DNA of 64,000 bases from an uncultured Acetatifactor sp. (GTDB taxonomy: Bacteria; Bacillota; Clostridia; Lachnospirales; Lachnospiraceae), in contig CAKSAN010000014.1 of NCBI GenBank assembly GCA_934436435.1, positions 62,001-126,000 on the forward strand. Direction: 5' to 3'. Position numbers and translations under genes: made by a program. Positions 8,852 through 18,109 of this stretch are shown one piece after another (the first letter of the stretch is position 1; each line of letters begins with the position of its first letter). A model generated the notes under the pieces. That model was not told the origin of the DNA and searched no databases. It saw only the letters and a list, made by a program, of their open reading frames with translations.

Positions 8852-11369
8852 AAGTGATCAAATCTCCCAGATTAACCTCTGCACTATAGGATTTGCCGCT
8901 TCCGTCCAGATAGCCCTCGCCACCCTTCAGGAAATCGGACACATGAAATTCCGTATTTCCCACGACCTTGCTTAAGGTCATTACCTGAAGCACCGCCTCG
9001 TTGTCCGGCGACACCTTTACATTATCCCGCAGATACACATTACCGGCTGCGATGATGGTACCCTGAAAATCCTTCTCTACCGTCACATCACCGGTGGAAA
9101 TAATCAGTCCGTGGAAATTGTCCGCACCGCTTCCCGTGTAGACATAATCCGCATTGGTCACCACCGCTTTCCGGGACTCCCCGCTCTCCGTGGTGCCGGC
9201 ATCAAAATATTTTGCGGCAGACTTGTCCGGAATGCCCGGGTCTCCTGCCACTGCGCCGTAAAACGTTGTCACATTGCCCTTCTCCACCAGATTGGTAAAG
9301 ATATCGGCATTCTGCTCCGCTGCATCCAGTTCCACATAATTATCCAGTAACTTATGGCACAATGCCAGATACTTCTCCCGATATTCCGTCAGGGCATTCT
9401 GGTAGCCGGTATTGGTGAGATCCGACTGCATCGTGCCGCTCTGCAAGCTCTTAGAGCCATTATTTCTGGTGGTCACCACATTTCCTGCCAGATGTAAAAT
9501 ATAGGCACCGTCTGCCTGATCCCGGATCTGGATCTTGTCCGTATAGATCTCGGCATAGGCATCCATGGTGGATTTATTGGCATTATAATAATCACTGAAA
9601 TATTTTCCGGCATTGATCCTGCCCTCTGCCGTATTGCGGTCAAAGGCCACGTAGAAATACACCAGTGTGATCTTGCTGTTGACTCTCCGGAAATATCTCT
9701 GAATATCTGTGGCGGTCAGTCCGTAATCCGCCAGAGTATGTCCTCCCAGTTCACTGCAGGCAATATCAAGTCCTACGGGAGCCACATCCGTCTTCCCCTT
9801 GATCCGGCTGTTATACTGTTCCAGCGTGATGGGATTGGACACTGTGGTAAGCACGCTTTTTCCGGAATCATCGATACCGATGCACCTTGCCGGAACCAGA
9901 TATGCCAGCTGGTCACTTTTTACCGCGATGGACTGTCCCATGAGGATATCCCTGCTGTCATCCGCCGAATTCGTCCAATCCGGAGCCGGCGTACTCTCCG
10001 CCTTCTGCCGTTCCTCCGCTTCGTTGACCGCAATATAGCTGTCACCTGCCAGCGTCAGACTCTTCAGGCGGCTTAGATCCAGCAGTGTATCGGCACCATT
10101 TACAATAATGGCACTGTCTTCGGTATAGTCTCCGTTGATCTTCTCTCCGGTACCGAAGCCGATATATCTTCCGAGATATTCTCCCGTGGTCCCGTCCTGG
10201 GAGCCCGCGGTAAATTTATTCGCATCTCCTGTAAATATCAGATCTCCCGCCACATAAGTATCACTCTCCGGCAGCGTCGCACTACAGTTGTCGCCATCCT
10301 GGGAACCCTGCATTACAATGGAGCCCGCCCAGAGTTCTCCTGTGGTATTGGTCTCCAATTCTGCACCCTTGCCCAGCACCAGCGCCTCTTCTACCACCAT
10401 TCTGTTGTCGGCACTTACGCTGCTTCCGGTGCCGGGTACCATCCCCAGCGTGAGCTTGACATTCCGGCCGGTCCCGTCTTCTCCGCTTCCCACTACCAGC
10501 CTCTTGGCATAGAAGCTTCCGCCGATATAATTCTCACTGTTAAAATTCGCCGTTTTCGGCATCGCCTGCAACGTTCCGCCTGCGATCAGCGAAATATCCC
10601 CCAGCGAAGGCAGGGTCGATGACTGGGTAAAATCGATCTCCGGGGTCTTTACCCGCAGATCCGTCTCAATAATAGATACATAACCCGCATCGTCCGTATA
10701 AATGATCTTCAGACGACTGAAACCCAGTCCATCCGTATACAGATTAAAATTGCCACGGGGTCTGCCGGAAGCATCCGCAAATCCGGGAACAGTTACCAGA
10801 TTGCCCGATGCATCGATCAGAGTCTTCCAGTTCTCCGCATCCGTCTCTCCCTTTTTACCGCCCTGCACGGTTCCGGCTTCTTTTTTGATCTGGTATGTGA
10901 TCTCACTGGAAGAAGCGTCCGTGTAAATGATCTCCATGACGGTCCGGTCTGCCACATCACCGGTCAGATAGGAAAAAAGTTTTGCCGGATCAAAAGTTGT
11001 GTTATCCGTAGATAACGCATAACGGTTCTGTAATGCGGTCAGATAATAATAGCGAAGCTTTGTCCTCTTCTCCGCCGCTGTGGTATTGTCATAGCTTACC
11101 AGCACCTTCTGATAAGCCTCCTTCAGGGAATCCGATACCTCATCCTGCATTCCCAGACGAATCTGGTCCAGTACGGTCTCTGCGGAATAAAAATTGTCCT
11201 TCGCCTTCAGATTGTTCACCTTCATCTGATAGTTCAGCAGGGACATATACATCAGGACGCTGGCCAGAATTCCGATAAAAGCCATGGCAATGATCACTAC
11301 CACGATCGCCGAACCCCTGTTGTTCATTCCCTTATGCAGTTTTCGTTTCTCTCTGCCCTGTTTCCTCAT
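8829..11369 (-). CDS. Large PilX/GspK-like minor pilin
   Basis: 846 aa. After a basic leader (start at MRKQ or at MNNRG, residue 15) comes NNRGSAIVVVIIAMAFIG, a prepilin-like segment with a hydrophobic residue where Glu5 would be. Loss of Glu5 is a known property of GspK-type tip pseudopilins. The helix continues into FYSAETVLDQIR, as in PilX N-terminal domains. The rest is much longer than usual and rich in short beta segments (about residues 255-400, with recurring GS/GG-hydrophobic-V patterns), suggesting a beta-helical ectodomain. It sits between GspI/PilV-like and GspH-like genes, completing an H-I-J-K-like set. Confidence 0.75.
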   Translation of the reverse strand: MRKQGREKRKLHKGMNNRGSAIVVVIIAMAFIGILASVLMYMSLLNYQMKVNNLKAKDNFYSAETVLDQIRLGMQDEVSDSLKEAYQKVLVSYDNTTAAEKRTKLRYYYLTALQNRYALSTDNTTFDPAKLFSYLTGDVADRTVMEIIYTDASSSEITYQIKKEAGTVQGGKKGETDAENWKTLIDASGNLVTVPGFADASGRPRGNFNLYTDGLGFSRLKIIYTDDAGYVSIIETDLRVKTPEIDFTQSSTLPSLGDISLIAGGTLQAMPKTANFNSENYIGGSFYAKRLVVGSGEDGTGRNVKLTLGMVPGTGSSVSADNRMVVEEALVLGKGAELETNTTGELWAGSIVMQGSQDGDNCSATLPESDTYVAGDLIFTGDANKFTAGSQDGTTGEYLGRYIGFGTGEKINGDYTEDSAIIVNGADTLLDLSRLKSLTLAGDSYIAVNEAEERQKAESTPAPDWTNSADDSRDILMGQSIAVKSDQLAYLVPARCIGIDDSGKSVLTTVSNPITLEQYNSRIKGKTDVAPVGLDIACSELGGHTLADYGLTATDIQRYFRRVNSKITLVYFYVAFDRNTAEGRINAGKYFSDYYNANKSTMDAYAEIYTDKIQIRDQADGAYILHLAGNVVTTRNNGSKSLQSGTMQSDLTNTGYQNALTEYREKYLALCHKLLDNYVELDAAEQNADIFTNLVEKGNVTTFYGAVAGDPGIPDKSAAKYFDAGTTESGESRKAVVTNADYVYTGSGADNFHGLIISTGDVTVEKDFQGTIIAAGNVYLRDNVKVSPDNEAVLQVMTLSKVVGNTEFHVSDFLKGGEGYLDGSGKSYSAEVNLGDLITYENWQKE

Positions 11370-11390
11370 ACGCCGTTGCCTTCTATCCTG

Positions 11391-12824
11391 TTATCTGGTC
11401 ACCGTACCTGTCATGATCGAGATCGGCTGTCCGTCTCCCGATCTGCCGGCCTCGTAGATCTCTACCGCAATGTCATACAATCTGTCATAATTCTCATCCG
11501 GAGTCAGAACATCCGCACTCATAATGGTCAATGCGGTGGCGCCGGTTCCCGCCGGGAGTTTCGCCGCCCCCGTCACATTCAGATACCCCTCGCCCTCATA
11601 GCTCATCATGGCCGTGCTCAGGTTCCGGAAAATATATCTGTGATGCTGATAAGAAAAATCCGCGCCGTGATCCGGATCCGGCACCAGGAAATTGCTCCTT
11701 AAAGTACATGCCGAATTCTGCGGTCCTGCCGCCCATCCGGGCCAGAACTCCTGCAGTTCAAATGCCATCTGATAACTGGAATCCCACAGGGAGTCATCCT
11801 CTGCCTGTTGTCTTACCAGGAAAAAGTTGGTGGCAACATTCTTGGGATTATGAACGATTACCTTATCCACCACTTTGTTCACTGCCGCACTTTCATATCT
11901 GGGGCGTATGCAGAATACAATATTCGCCAGTCCGGAATCCACCTGTCTGTCCGCTGCTGTCACCGGGTCTGCCTCCCAGGCGGACCGGATGCCGGCAGCC
12001 TGCTCCTTCACATCCTTCTCATTGGAAAAAATTACATGATTGTTGCCATGCTGCGGATAGGTGGCGGTATTCGTTCCGTCATCATAGAGGTATTGCACTG
12101 CAGCCGTTACCAGATAGGTGGGAACCTCCACGGTTCCGTAGCCCAGATCCGCACTGATCCGGCTGCTGTTGATGTCCACGGTTACCGTCCGGGTGACATA
12201 AGGCACCACGGCCTGCACTGCCACAGAAGCAGTATCATCATCCTGCATTTCCGCAGCAGTCTTGCCCAACACAGTAGTAGCAAAATAACGGTAGGCACTT
12301 AAAGCTTCATCCGGGCTCTCCTGATACACCGCATTTACCGTACCGGTCAGGTTCTGTAAGTTCACCGTCTGCTTATCGTTGATTCCCTTCAGATCTGCCT
12401 GATGGTATCCGGAGGGATTCAGCCGTACGATCACATCATACTGTCCGGAAGTCACACTGTCCGCTGCCAGCGTACCTGAGAAAAGCCACTCTCCGGCCGT
12501 TCCGGGATCTGCACTGCCGTCGCCGTCCGCGTCTACACCGGTGCCGTCACTGCCCTGCACCGTAAATCCCTGTGCCGTATAGCGCTTCTCCAGTTCCTCC
12601 AGAGAATATGCCTCGAAATTCTCCATAACATCCTCGGCGATGGCCGTGGCCCGCATGGTGTTTCCCGCCTTAGCATTGGTCCTTGCCGATGTCACAAAGC
12701 TGTGCAGCAGCGGAACCACAATGATGGACAGGATCACCATGGCGATCAGAAGTTCCACCAGGGAAAAGCCGTCGTTATTCAGTTGTCTTTTCTCACCTTT
12801 CACATTGGAAACTTCGTCACGCAT
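11391..12824 (-). CDS. Minor pilin, PilV/GspI-like
   Basis: 477 aa from the ATG that follows CAGGAG by 7 nt; a longer frame upstream lacks a site. A prepilin signal NNDG^FSLVELLIAMVILSI is at about residues 15-35, with Glu5. The following helix (ARTNAKAGNTMRATAIAEDVMENF) matches PilV/GspI proteins. The ectodomain is longer than in classical GspI (about 120 aa) and contains an Asp-rich loop, GVDADGDGSADPG, near residue 100 that may bind calcium. It lies between pilO and the GspK-like gene. Confidence 0.8.
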   Translation of the reverse strand: MRDEVSNVKGEKRQLNNDGFSLVELLIAMVILSIIVVPLLHSFVTSARTNAKAGNTMRATAIAEDVMENFEAYSLEELEKRYTAQGFTVQGSDGTGVDADGDGSADPGTAGEWLFSGTLAADSVTSGQYDVIVRLNPSGYHQADLKGINDKQTVNLQNLTGTVNAVYQESPDEALSAYRYFATTVLGKTAAEMQDDDTASVAVQAVVPYVTRTVTVDINSSRISADLGYGTVEVPTYLVTAAVQYLYDDGTNTATYPQHGNNHVIFSNEKDVKEQAAGIRSAWEADPVTAADRQVDSGLANIVFCIRPRYESAAVNKVVDKVIVHNPKNVATNFFLVRQQAEDDSLWDSSYQMAFELQEFWPGWAAGPQNSACTLRSNFLVPDPDHGADFSYQHHRYIFRNLSTAMMSYEGEGYLNVTGAAKLPAGTGATALTIMSADVLTPDENYDRLYDIAVEIYEAGRSGDGQPISIMTGTVTR

Positions 12825-12843
12825 CTCGTATCTCCTGTCAGTC

Positions 12844-13635
12844 CTAATTCGCCGTCTGTGTATTTTCCGTCTCTCCGGAAACATTCTCTCCGAGGTTACC
12901 GAAGATCGTATCTACACCCATTTCCATACCGGGGATCATGGGCTCACTGTATACCTTGTCCGTACCCTGGAGATAATAAGTGCTCATGGTCATATTACCG
13001 GACAGGTCTCCGGTCTCGGTGTTGTAGCTTAAGCTGACACCACGGATATTCTCTCTGTCCTGTAAATTATAGATATAACGTACCAGTCCCTTGAAATCGT
13101 TGTAAGAACACTCGATGCTGAAGCTTAAAGGCACTTCATACAATCTGGTATCCGGGTACTGGGTTCCTTCGGTCGTCACCGGACCGGATGCCGTGGCTGT
13201 ATCTGCCGCAGCAGCAGTCGCCGCAGCATCGGCGGTGGCAGGATCCGTTGCCGTGGTATCCGCAGCAGCGGTCTGCGCCGCCACATAAGGCACTTCCGTA
13301 TCCGCGCCGAAGCCTAGACTTGCCACTTTGGTGTTCGTTGCCTCTTCCAGATGCAGGATATTCATAATACTATCCTCCGGAAGGATCCCCGCCGGGAATC
13401 GGTTCTCGAAACTGATAATATACTGTTTCATGTCCTCTGTGGACTTGGCATAATCCGCTTTCTTCTGATCCAGGATCTCCAGCGTTGCCACCCTGCTCTG
13501 TAAAGCAGCGTTCTCTGTCTCCAAAGCCTCTGATTTCTCATTGAATTTTGCATAGACGAAGAAATAGGTACATACTGCCAACAGCACACCGATGGCTCCG
13601 ATCAAAAGTTGAATCTCACTTTTCTTTACTTTCAT
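12844..13635 (-). CDS. pilO: PilO-like pilus alignment protein
   Basis: 263 aa from the ATG preceded by AAGGAGGGG. A short cytoplasmic start (MKVKKSEIQ), one membrane helix at about residues 8-27, a coiled coil (EKSEALETENAALQSRVATLE) and a C-terminal ferredoxin-like region are the PilO layout. An Ala/Thr-rich linker (about residues 125-165) interrupts the ectodomain. PilO pairs with PilN in the periplasm-facing alignment complex; here it directly follows the PilM-PilN fusion with a 13-nt gap. Assignment rests on architecture and position. Confidence 0.75.
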   Translation of the reverse strand: MKVKKSEIQLLIGAIGVLLAVCTYFFVYAKFNEKSEALETENAALQSRVATLEILDQKKADYAKSTEDMKQYIISFENRFPAGILPEDSIMNILHLEEATNTKVASLGFGADTEVPYVAAQTAAADTTATDPATADAAATAAAADTATASGPVTTEGTQYPDTRLYEVPLSFSIECSYNDFKGLVRYIYNLQDRENIRGVSLSYNTETGDLSGNMTMSTYYLQGTDKVYSEPMIPGMEMGVDTIFGNLGENVSGETENTQTAN

Positions 13636-13648
13636 GTCCGTCCCCTCC

Positions 13649-15337
13649 TTACTGTGCCGTGGCTGCCGTGCCGTCGGAAGTGTTCTCTTCCTCCGCACCC
13701 GGTGCCTTGTAGGTGCCGCTTAAGGAAAAGGTAACTGTAGAATTGCCGGCTTCATCCACCGTATCCGTAATGCCGCTCACCGAAACGGATTCGATGCTCT
13801 TCATATTACGGATATTGAGGATCGTGCGGGCTGCCGCTGCTTTTCCTTCTACCGTGATGGTCATGCTCACGCCCATTTCATCCGAGCTGAAGCTGTTGGT
13901 GTAGAAAGAGGCCGGAAGGATCTGTTCCAGTTCGTTCATAAAGTCTACCAGATTCTCATTGGGAGTCTGTGTATAAGCATAGAAATAAGCGTATTTATCA
14001 TACTGTCCTGCCGTCGTCAGGTATTCATTATAAATTGCCTCTGCCGGCTGCAATTCCACGATCCGGTTCTGCAAATAGGCATTTGCCGCCTCGTCCACCA
14101 GGTATCTCGGAATCGACATTGCACAGAACGCAATGGATAGAACGATTCCCAGTATTAATACTGCTACGCTGACAAAGGTATAATTCGTACCGCTGACAAC
14201 AGTGATGCCCTTTGCCTTCTGGGTACTCTTGTCAATCAGTCCTACGGGAGCAAGTACCGCGCCCAGACAGGAAATATAAGCTGCGGGTCTCGTGGAACGG
14301 ATGGCTTTGCTCATACCGATCTTGTCCACCTCGGACAGAGTATGTACCTTTCTCTCCAGACAGTTGGTCAAAAGCTTACTCATGCCGCTGAAGCTGCCGC
14401 CCAGACCCGTAACGTATGTTCTCTCAATGGGGGTATCCCCGTTTCTGGAATCATAGAAATCAATGACACGGCTGACACCCACGATCAGGGATTCCAGGGA
14501 AGCTGTGATCTTCTGTCTCGCCTCCATGACCGTTACATTGCCGGCGTCTTCGTCTTCCCAACGTCCCGCATTCTCTTCCCAGAGCTTGTCTCCCTGATGA
14601 AGCACTCTGTTCAGGCAGGTCTTCTTCTGGAAACGTTCCACTGCACTGATGGGATCCGTCACGGCATAGGCATTGGAAGAGATCATGGTCTCGATGGCAT
14701 CCTGCACACCGTAAGCCACGGTTCTCTGCAATAACACCTTACCGGCGGAAAGCACGGTAACAATGGTGCTGTTCTCATCGATCTTGATGACCATAGTGAC
14801 CCTCTCTGACTTCTCATCACGAAGGATCTGGTACAGGCTGTTACTGCTGTAGTCGAAACACTCGACTTCCCATCCGCACATCTGTGCCAGCTGATAATAA
14901 CTGTTTAACAGCGCCTTGGGAACCGCCAGTGCCATAACGCGCAGTTTGCCGTTCTCCGCCAGTCCCCCCGCCATATAATATCCGATCTCATACTGGGTCA
15001 GATCCACGGGGAAATAATCGTTGGCATTGGTCTTCACCAGTGCTTCGATCTTGTTCGCCTTCACATTGGGGATCTGTACCTCACGGCTTGCCACTCTGGT
15101 AGAAGAAATGGTGAAGATCACTTTCTTCGTGTGGATGCCGTTAGATCCCAGTGCGTTCACCAGATGATCCGCATACTCCTGTGTCGGCTGCAACATGCCG
15201 TCCACTACGATACCCTCTGATGTTGCCACCGTCAGTACCTTATAGACCTTCGGTTTTTTCACCTTATAGTCTATCTCGCAGATCTTCGTAAAAGAGTTGC
15301 CGATCTCAATACTCAATACGCGATTGTTCATTGCCAT
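13649..15337 (-). CDS. pilM: PilM-PilN fusion protein
   Basis: 562 aa. Residues 1-370 form an actin-like PilM ATPase: SIEIGNSFTKICE (phosphate-1 motif) at the start and VTGLGGSFSGMS near 309-320 (adenosine motif). A membrane helix follows at about 388-408, then a roughly 150-residue extracytoplasmic domain that reads like PilN. In most pilus operons pilM and pilN are separate, with PilM binding the cytoplasmic tail of PilN; here the two are one chain. It lies between the prepilin peptidase and pilO. Start at MAMNN, with the alternative MNN two codons later. Confidence 0.85.
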   Translation of the reverse strand: MAMNNRVLSIEIGNSFTKICEIDYKVKKPKVYKVLTVATSEGIVVDGMLQPTQEYADHLVNALGSNGIHTKKVIFTISSTRVASREVQIPNVKANKIEALVKTNANDYFPVDLTQYEIGYYMAGGLAENGKLRVMALAVPKALLNSYYQLAQMCGWEVECFDYSSNSLYQILRDEKSERVTMVIKIDENSTIVTVLSAGKVLLQRTVAYGVQDAIETMISSNAYAVTDPISAVERFQKKTCLNRVLHQGDKLWEENAGRWEDEDAGNVTVMEARQKITASLESLIVGVSRVIDFYDSRNGDTPIERTYVTGLGGSFSGMSKLLTNCLERKVHTLSEVDKIGMSKAIRSTRPAAYISCLGAVLAPVGLIDKSTQKAKGITVVSGTNYTFVSVAVLILGIVLSIAFCAMSIPRYLVDEAANAYLQNRIVELQPAEAIYNEYLTTAGQYDKYAYFYAYTQTPNENLVDFMNELEQILPASFYTNSFSSDEMGVSMTITVEGKAAAARTILNIRNMKSIESVSVSGITDTVDEAGNSTVTFSLSGTYKAPGAEEENTSDGTAATAQ

Positions 15338-15447
15338 ACTTATACCCTTCCTCTTACCAGTATTTATCGTATTTTAGGACTGAAACGTCCCAAAGAACTT
15401 TCCAATTCATGTCAGATCTATGGTATCCGGACTTTTTCTTCAAAGTC

Positions 15448-16203
15448 TCAATGATACAACGCCAGATACCACTGTAAGAATTCATTTCCCCAGAGAACGG
15501 CTGCCGCCACTCCCACGGAGAGATACGGTCCCATGGCGAGGACATGTCCTTCGCCGCTTACTTTCATACGGATCAGATGAATCACGGAACCGATGATGCA
15601 TCCCAGTAAAAATGCAAAAATAATCAGTTTCCAGCCGAGTAACAGTCCACAGACTGCCATCAGCTTCACATCGCCGCCACCGATGGCTCTGCCTCCGGTA
15701 GCGTAATACAACAGAAGCAAAAATACACTGACACACAGGAAACCGATCAAATAGTCCAGCCAGTTTGTGTAATGGCAGGCTAAATGGATCAGCCCCAGTG
15801 TCAGTATAAAAATGTTAAATCCCACAGGGATCTCATATGTTCTGAAATCAATCACACTTAAAGCAAGAAGTGCACTAAACAACAAGCAGTAGACTAGGGA
15901 ATCCACGCTCATCCCATATTTCCAGAATACGATCAGGTACAGCACTCCGTTCAGTGCCTCGATGACGGGGTACTGAACGGAAATGTGTGCCTTACATTTC
16001 CGACATTTACCTCCCAGTGCCAGGTAGCTGAAAAGAGGCACGAGATCGTACCACTTCAGCTGATAACCGCAGTTCATGCAGTGAGACCTGGTAGTGACAA
16101 TATTCTCTTTGTTAGGGATACGGTAGATCAACACATTGAGGAAGCTACCGATTACAATGCCATAGAGGAAAACCACTATGTAGAGAAGAATTGTTGGGAG
16201 CAT
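15448..16203 (-). CDS. pilD: Prepilin peptidase / N-methyltransferase (A24 family)
   Basis: 251 aa integral membrane protein. It has the N-terminal GSFLNVLIYRIP motif, the zinc-binding cysteines HCMNCG (about 42-47) and CRKCK (about 66-70) of the methylation domain, and the catalytic aspartates: one in SVIDFRTYEIP (about 116-126) and one in the GGGDVKLMA motif. It cleaves the class III signals seen in the five pilin-like genes of this operon and methylates the new N-terminal Phe. It follows the major pilin gene by 18 nt. Confidence 0.93.
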   Translation of the reverse strand: MLPTILLYIVVFLYGIVIGSFLNVLIYRIPNKENIVTTRSHCMNCGYQLKWYDLVPLFSYLALGGKCRKCKAHISVQYPVIEALNGVLYLIVFWKYGMSVDSLVYCLLFSALLALSVIDFRTYEIPVGFNIFILTLGLIHLACHYTNWLDYLIGFLCVSVFLLLLYYATGGRAIGGGDVKLMAVCGLLLGWKLIIFAFLLGCIIGSVIHLIRMKVSGEGHVLAMGPYLSVGVAAAVLWGNEFLQWYLALYH

Positions 16204-16221
16204 GTCAGTTGCCTTTCAAAA

Positions 16222-16668
16222 TTAGTTTGCAGTCTTATAAGCAGCTGCGTCATCCGCATCTGTCAAATCATACGTTGTACCACCATTTGTTAATGTCACC
16301 TGGCAGGTACCTGCGGTAGAATTGAAAGTTACTGTAAATGCTGTACCATGTAAAGAACCCAGGTTACCCTGCACAGTAGGTGCTGTGGTAATAGAAGAAG
16401 CCATTGTTCCATCACCTACATAAGGGGTAGCTAAGTTGCCAAATGTTTTAGTATCAGATCCAGTAATCAATCCATCTGCAATATCAGCTAAAATAGCAGT
16501 CTTAATATTTTCTGCATTCTGAATATCTGTGGATCTCCTGGACTGTTCTACATATTTGATGAACTGAGGTGCCAATACACCAACCAGTACTGCCATAATA
16601 GCAATAACGATAATCAGCTCTACCAGGGAGAAACCTTTGTTTGTTAAGCTCTTCTGTTTCTTGTTCAT
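16222..16668 (-). CDS. pilA: Major type IV pilin
   Basis: 148 aa. The prepilin leader ends TNKG^FSLVELIIVIAIMAVLVG, with Glu5 and a long amphipathic N-terminal helix running to EQSRRSTDIQNAENIK. The C-terminal domain is small, Thr/Gly-rich and contains a single Cys, so no disulfide loop. Its size and position between the platform protein and the prepilin peptidase make it the probable major shaft subunit. AAGGAG precedes the ATG. The 104-nt gap upstream holds a short stem (16741-16760) that could tune expression relative to pilC. Confidence 0.88.
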   Translation of the reverse strand: MNKKQKSLTNKGFSLVELIIVIAIMAVLVGVLAPQFIKYVEQSRRSTDIQNAENIKTAILADIADGLITGSDTKTFGNLATPYVGDGTMASSITTAPTVQGNLGSLHGTAFTVTFNSTAGTCQVTLTNGGTTYDLTDADDAAAYKTAN

Positions 16669-16740
16669 AATAACATTCTCCTTTTTATGTGTTTTTTAAT
16701 TTCAGGGTAGTTAAGTTTTCCGCCCCATTTATTAATTATC

Positions 16741-16760
16741 GTCCTGTCCCTACACAGAAC
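16741..16760 (-). promoter_or_regulatory. Short stem-loop upstream of major pilin
   Basis: Minus-strand arms GTTCTGT and ACAGGAC (one G-U pair) flank a 6-nt loop, just after the pilC stop. No T-run follows, so it is not a standard terminator; it may stabilise a processed pilin mRNA. Weak evidence. Confidence 0.3.
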
Positions 16761-16772
16761 GGATAATCCATC

Positions 16773-17987
16773 TTATAAGCTGTCAAGTGCTGTGTACATC
16801 TGCATCATAGGCATCATACATGCAGCAATCAATCCGCCGACTACTACTGCCAATACAATGATGATCATAGGTTCCATTGCTGCCATCAATGACTGCACGG
16901 ACATTTCCACTTCTTCATCATAGTAATCAGCCAGCTTGTCCAGCATTTCTTCCGTATTACCGGATTCCTCACCGATACGGATCATTTGATATACCATCGG
17001 AGGGAACAATCCACTCTCCTGCAGAGGTCTGGATAACGGCATACCAATGGTGATTTCTTCCTTTGCATCTTCCATTGCTTCTTTGAAATAGACATTACTC
17101 ATAACCCCCGAAACAATGTCCACTGCCTCAATCAATGGAACACCTGCCCCCAATAGGGTACTCATGGTCCGGGCCATCATAGAAGATGCAGATTTCGTAG
17201 TCAATTTTCCAAACAGCGGTGCTTTCAATGCAATTTTTCCGAAAAAGTGTTTTCCGGCATCCGTCTTGGCAAATGCCCGGATAGCAAATACCAATGCAAT
17301 AATCACCGGAATAATAATAAACCAGTAATTAATAATTCCATGGCTCAAATTCACATAAAACTGAGTGATCCAAGGCAATTCTGTTCCCAGATCCTTAAAC
17401 ATGTCTTCGTAATTAGGAATTACCACAATCAGCATTACGATCGTGACAATAATGGCAACAACGCACACCGCAATCGGATAAATCATTGCCTTTTTCACCA
17501 TGGCCTGTGTCTTATGGGATCGCTCCAACTGTGTTGCCACTCTCTCCAATGCGATTTCCAGACTACCGGATGCTTCACCGGCAGCCACCATATTTACCAT
17601 AATTCCCGGGAATATTTTCGGATGTTCCGCCATGGAAGTTGCTAAGGTCTCACCTTTTTCCACACTGATGCGGACTTCCTTCAATGCATCCTGTAATCTC
17701 TTGTTCTCCGTCTGCTCACAGAGCATTTTCAAGGAATCTAGGATACTGACACCCGCTTTGGTCATGCTGACGAACTGGCGGCACATGACACTTAAATCCC
17801 TGGCCTTCGGCCATCCACCGATCTGGATGTCGATGTCTTTCGTCAGGAAGCTCTGCTCGCTGACATCAATTACAGTCAGTTCCTGTCTCCGCAGTTCCGC
17901 CATGGCGAAATCTTTGTTGTCCGCCTCGATGCTTCCTTTTACTTCTTTTCCAGCCTTTGTAATGGCCCGATAGCCATAGGTTGCCAT
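16773..17987 (-). CDS. pilC: Type IV pilus inner-membrane platform protein PilC
   Basis: 404 aa with the duplicated T2SSF (GspF) domain: cytoplasmic repeats at about 65-190 and 270-395, each followed by hydrophobic segments (about 170-195, 220-240 and 375-398). Typical motifs are FVSMTKAGVSILDSL and MARTMSTLLGAGVPLIEAV, and GEESGNTEEMLDKLADYYDEEV near the end. The length matches the family. It is the membrane partner of PilB and the second gene of the operon; a 122-nt AT-rich gap without clear structure separates it from pilB. Confidence 0.93.
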   Translation of the reverse strand: MATYGYRAITKAGKEVKGSIEADNKDFAMAELRRQELTVIDVSEQSFLTKDIDIQIGGWPKARDLSVMCRQFVSMTKAGVSILDSLKMLCEQTENKRLQDALKEVRISVEKGETLATSMAEHPKIFPGIMVNMVAAGEASGSLEIALERVATQLERSHKTQAMVKKAMIYPIAVCVVAIIVTIVMLIVVIPNYEDMFKDLGTELPWITQFYVNLSHGIINYWFIIIPVIIALVFAIRAFAKTDAGKHFFGKIALKAPLFGKLTTKSASSMMARTMSTLLGAGVPLIEAVDIVSGVMSNVYFKEAMEDAKEEITIGMPLSRPLQESGLFPPMVYQMIRIGEESGNTEEMLDKLADYYDEEVEMSVQSLMAAMEPMIIIVLAVVVGGLIAACMMPMMQMYTALDSL

Positions 17988-18109
17988 GTGCCTTCCTCCA
18001 ATACGCCTTTATCGTTAACTTACTCCCCATTTATATAAGACCGGAGCAGGTTCAAAAACGGTTCACATTTTTTACAAAATTTTAAAAATTTTTATTTTTT
18101 ATTTCACAA

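Noticed and set aside
16741..16760. Stem before the pilin as a stray copy of the toxin-antitoxin repeat
   Set aside because: The arms look alike (GTTCTGT/ACAGGAC versus GTCCTGT/ACAGGAC), but loop and flanks share nothing, so chance is the simpler reading.
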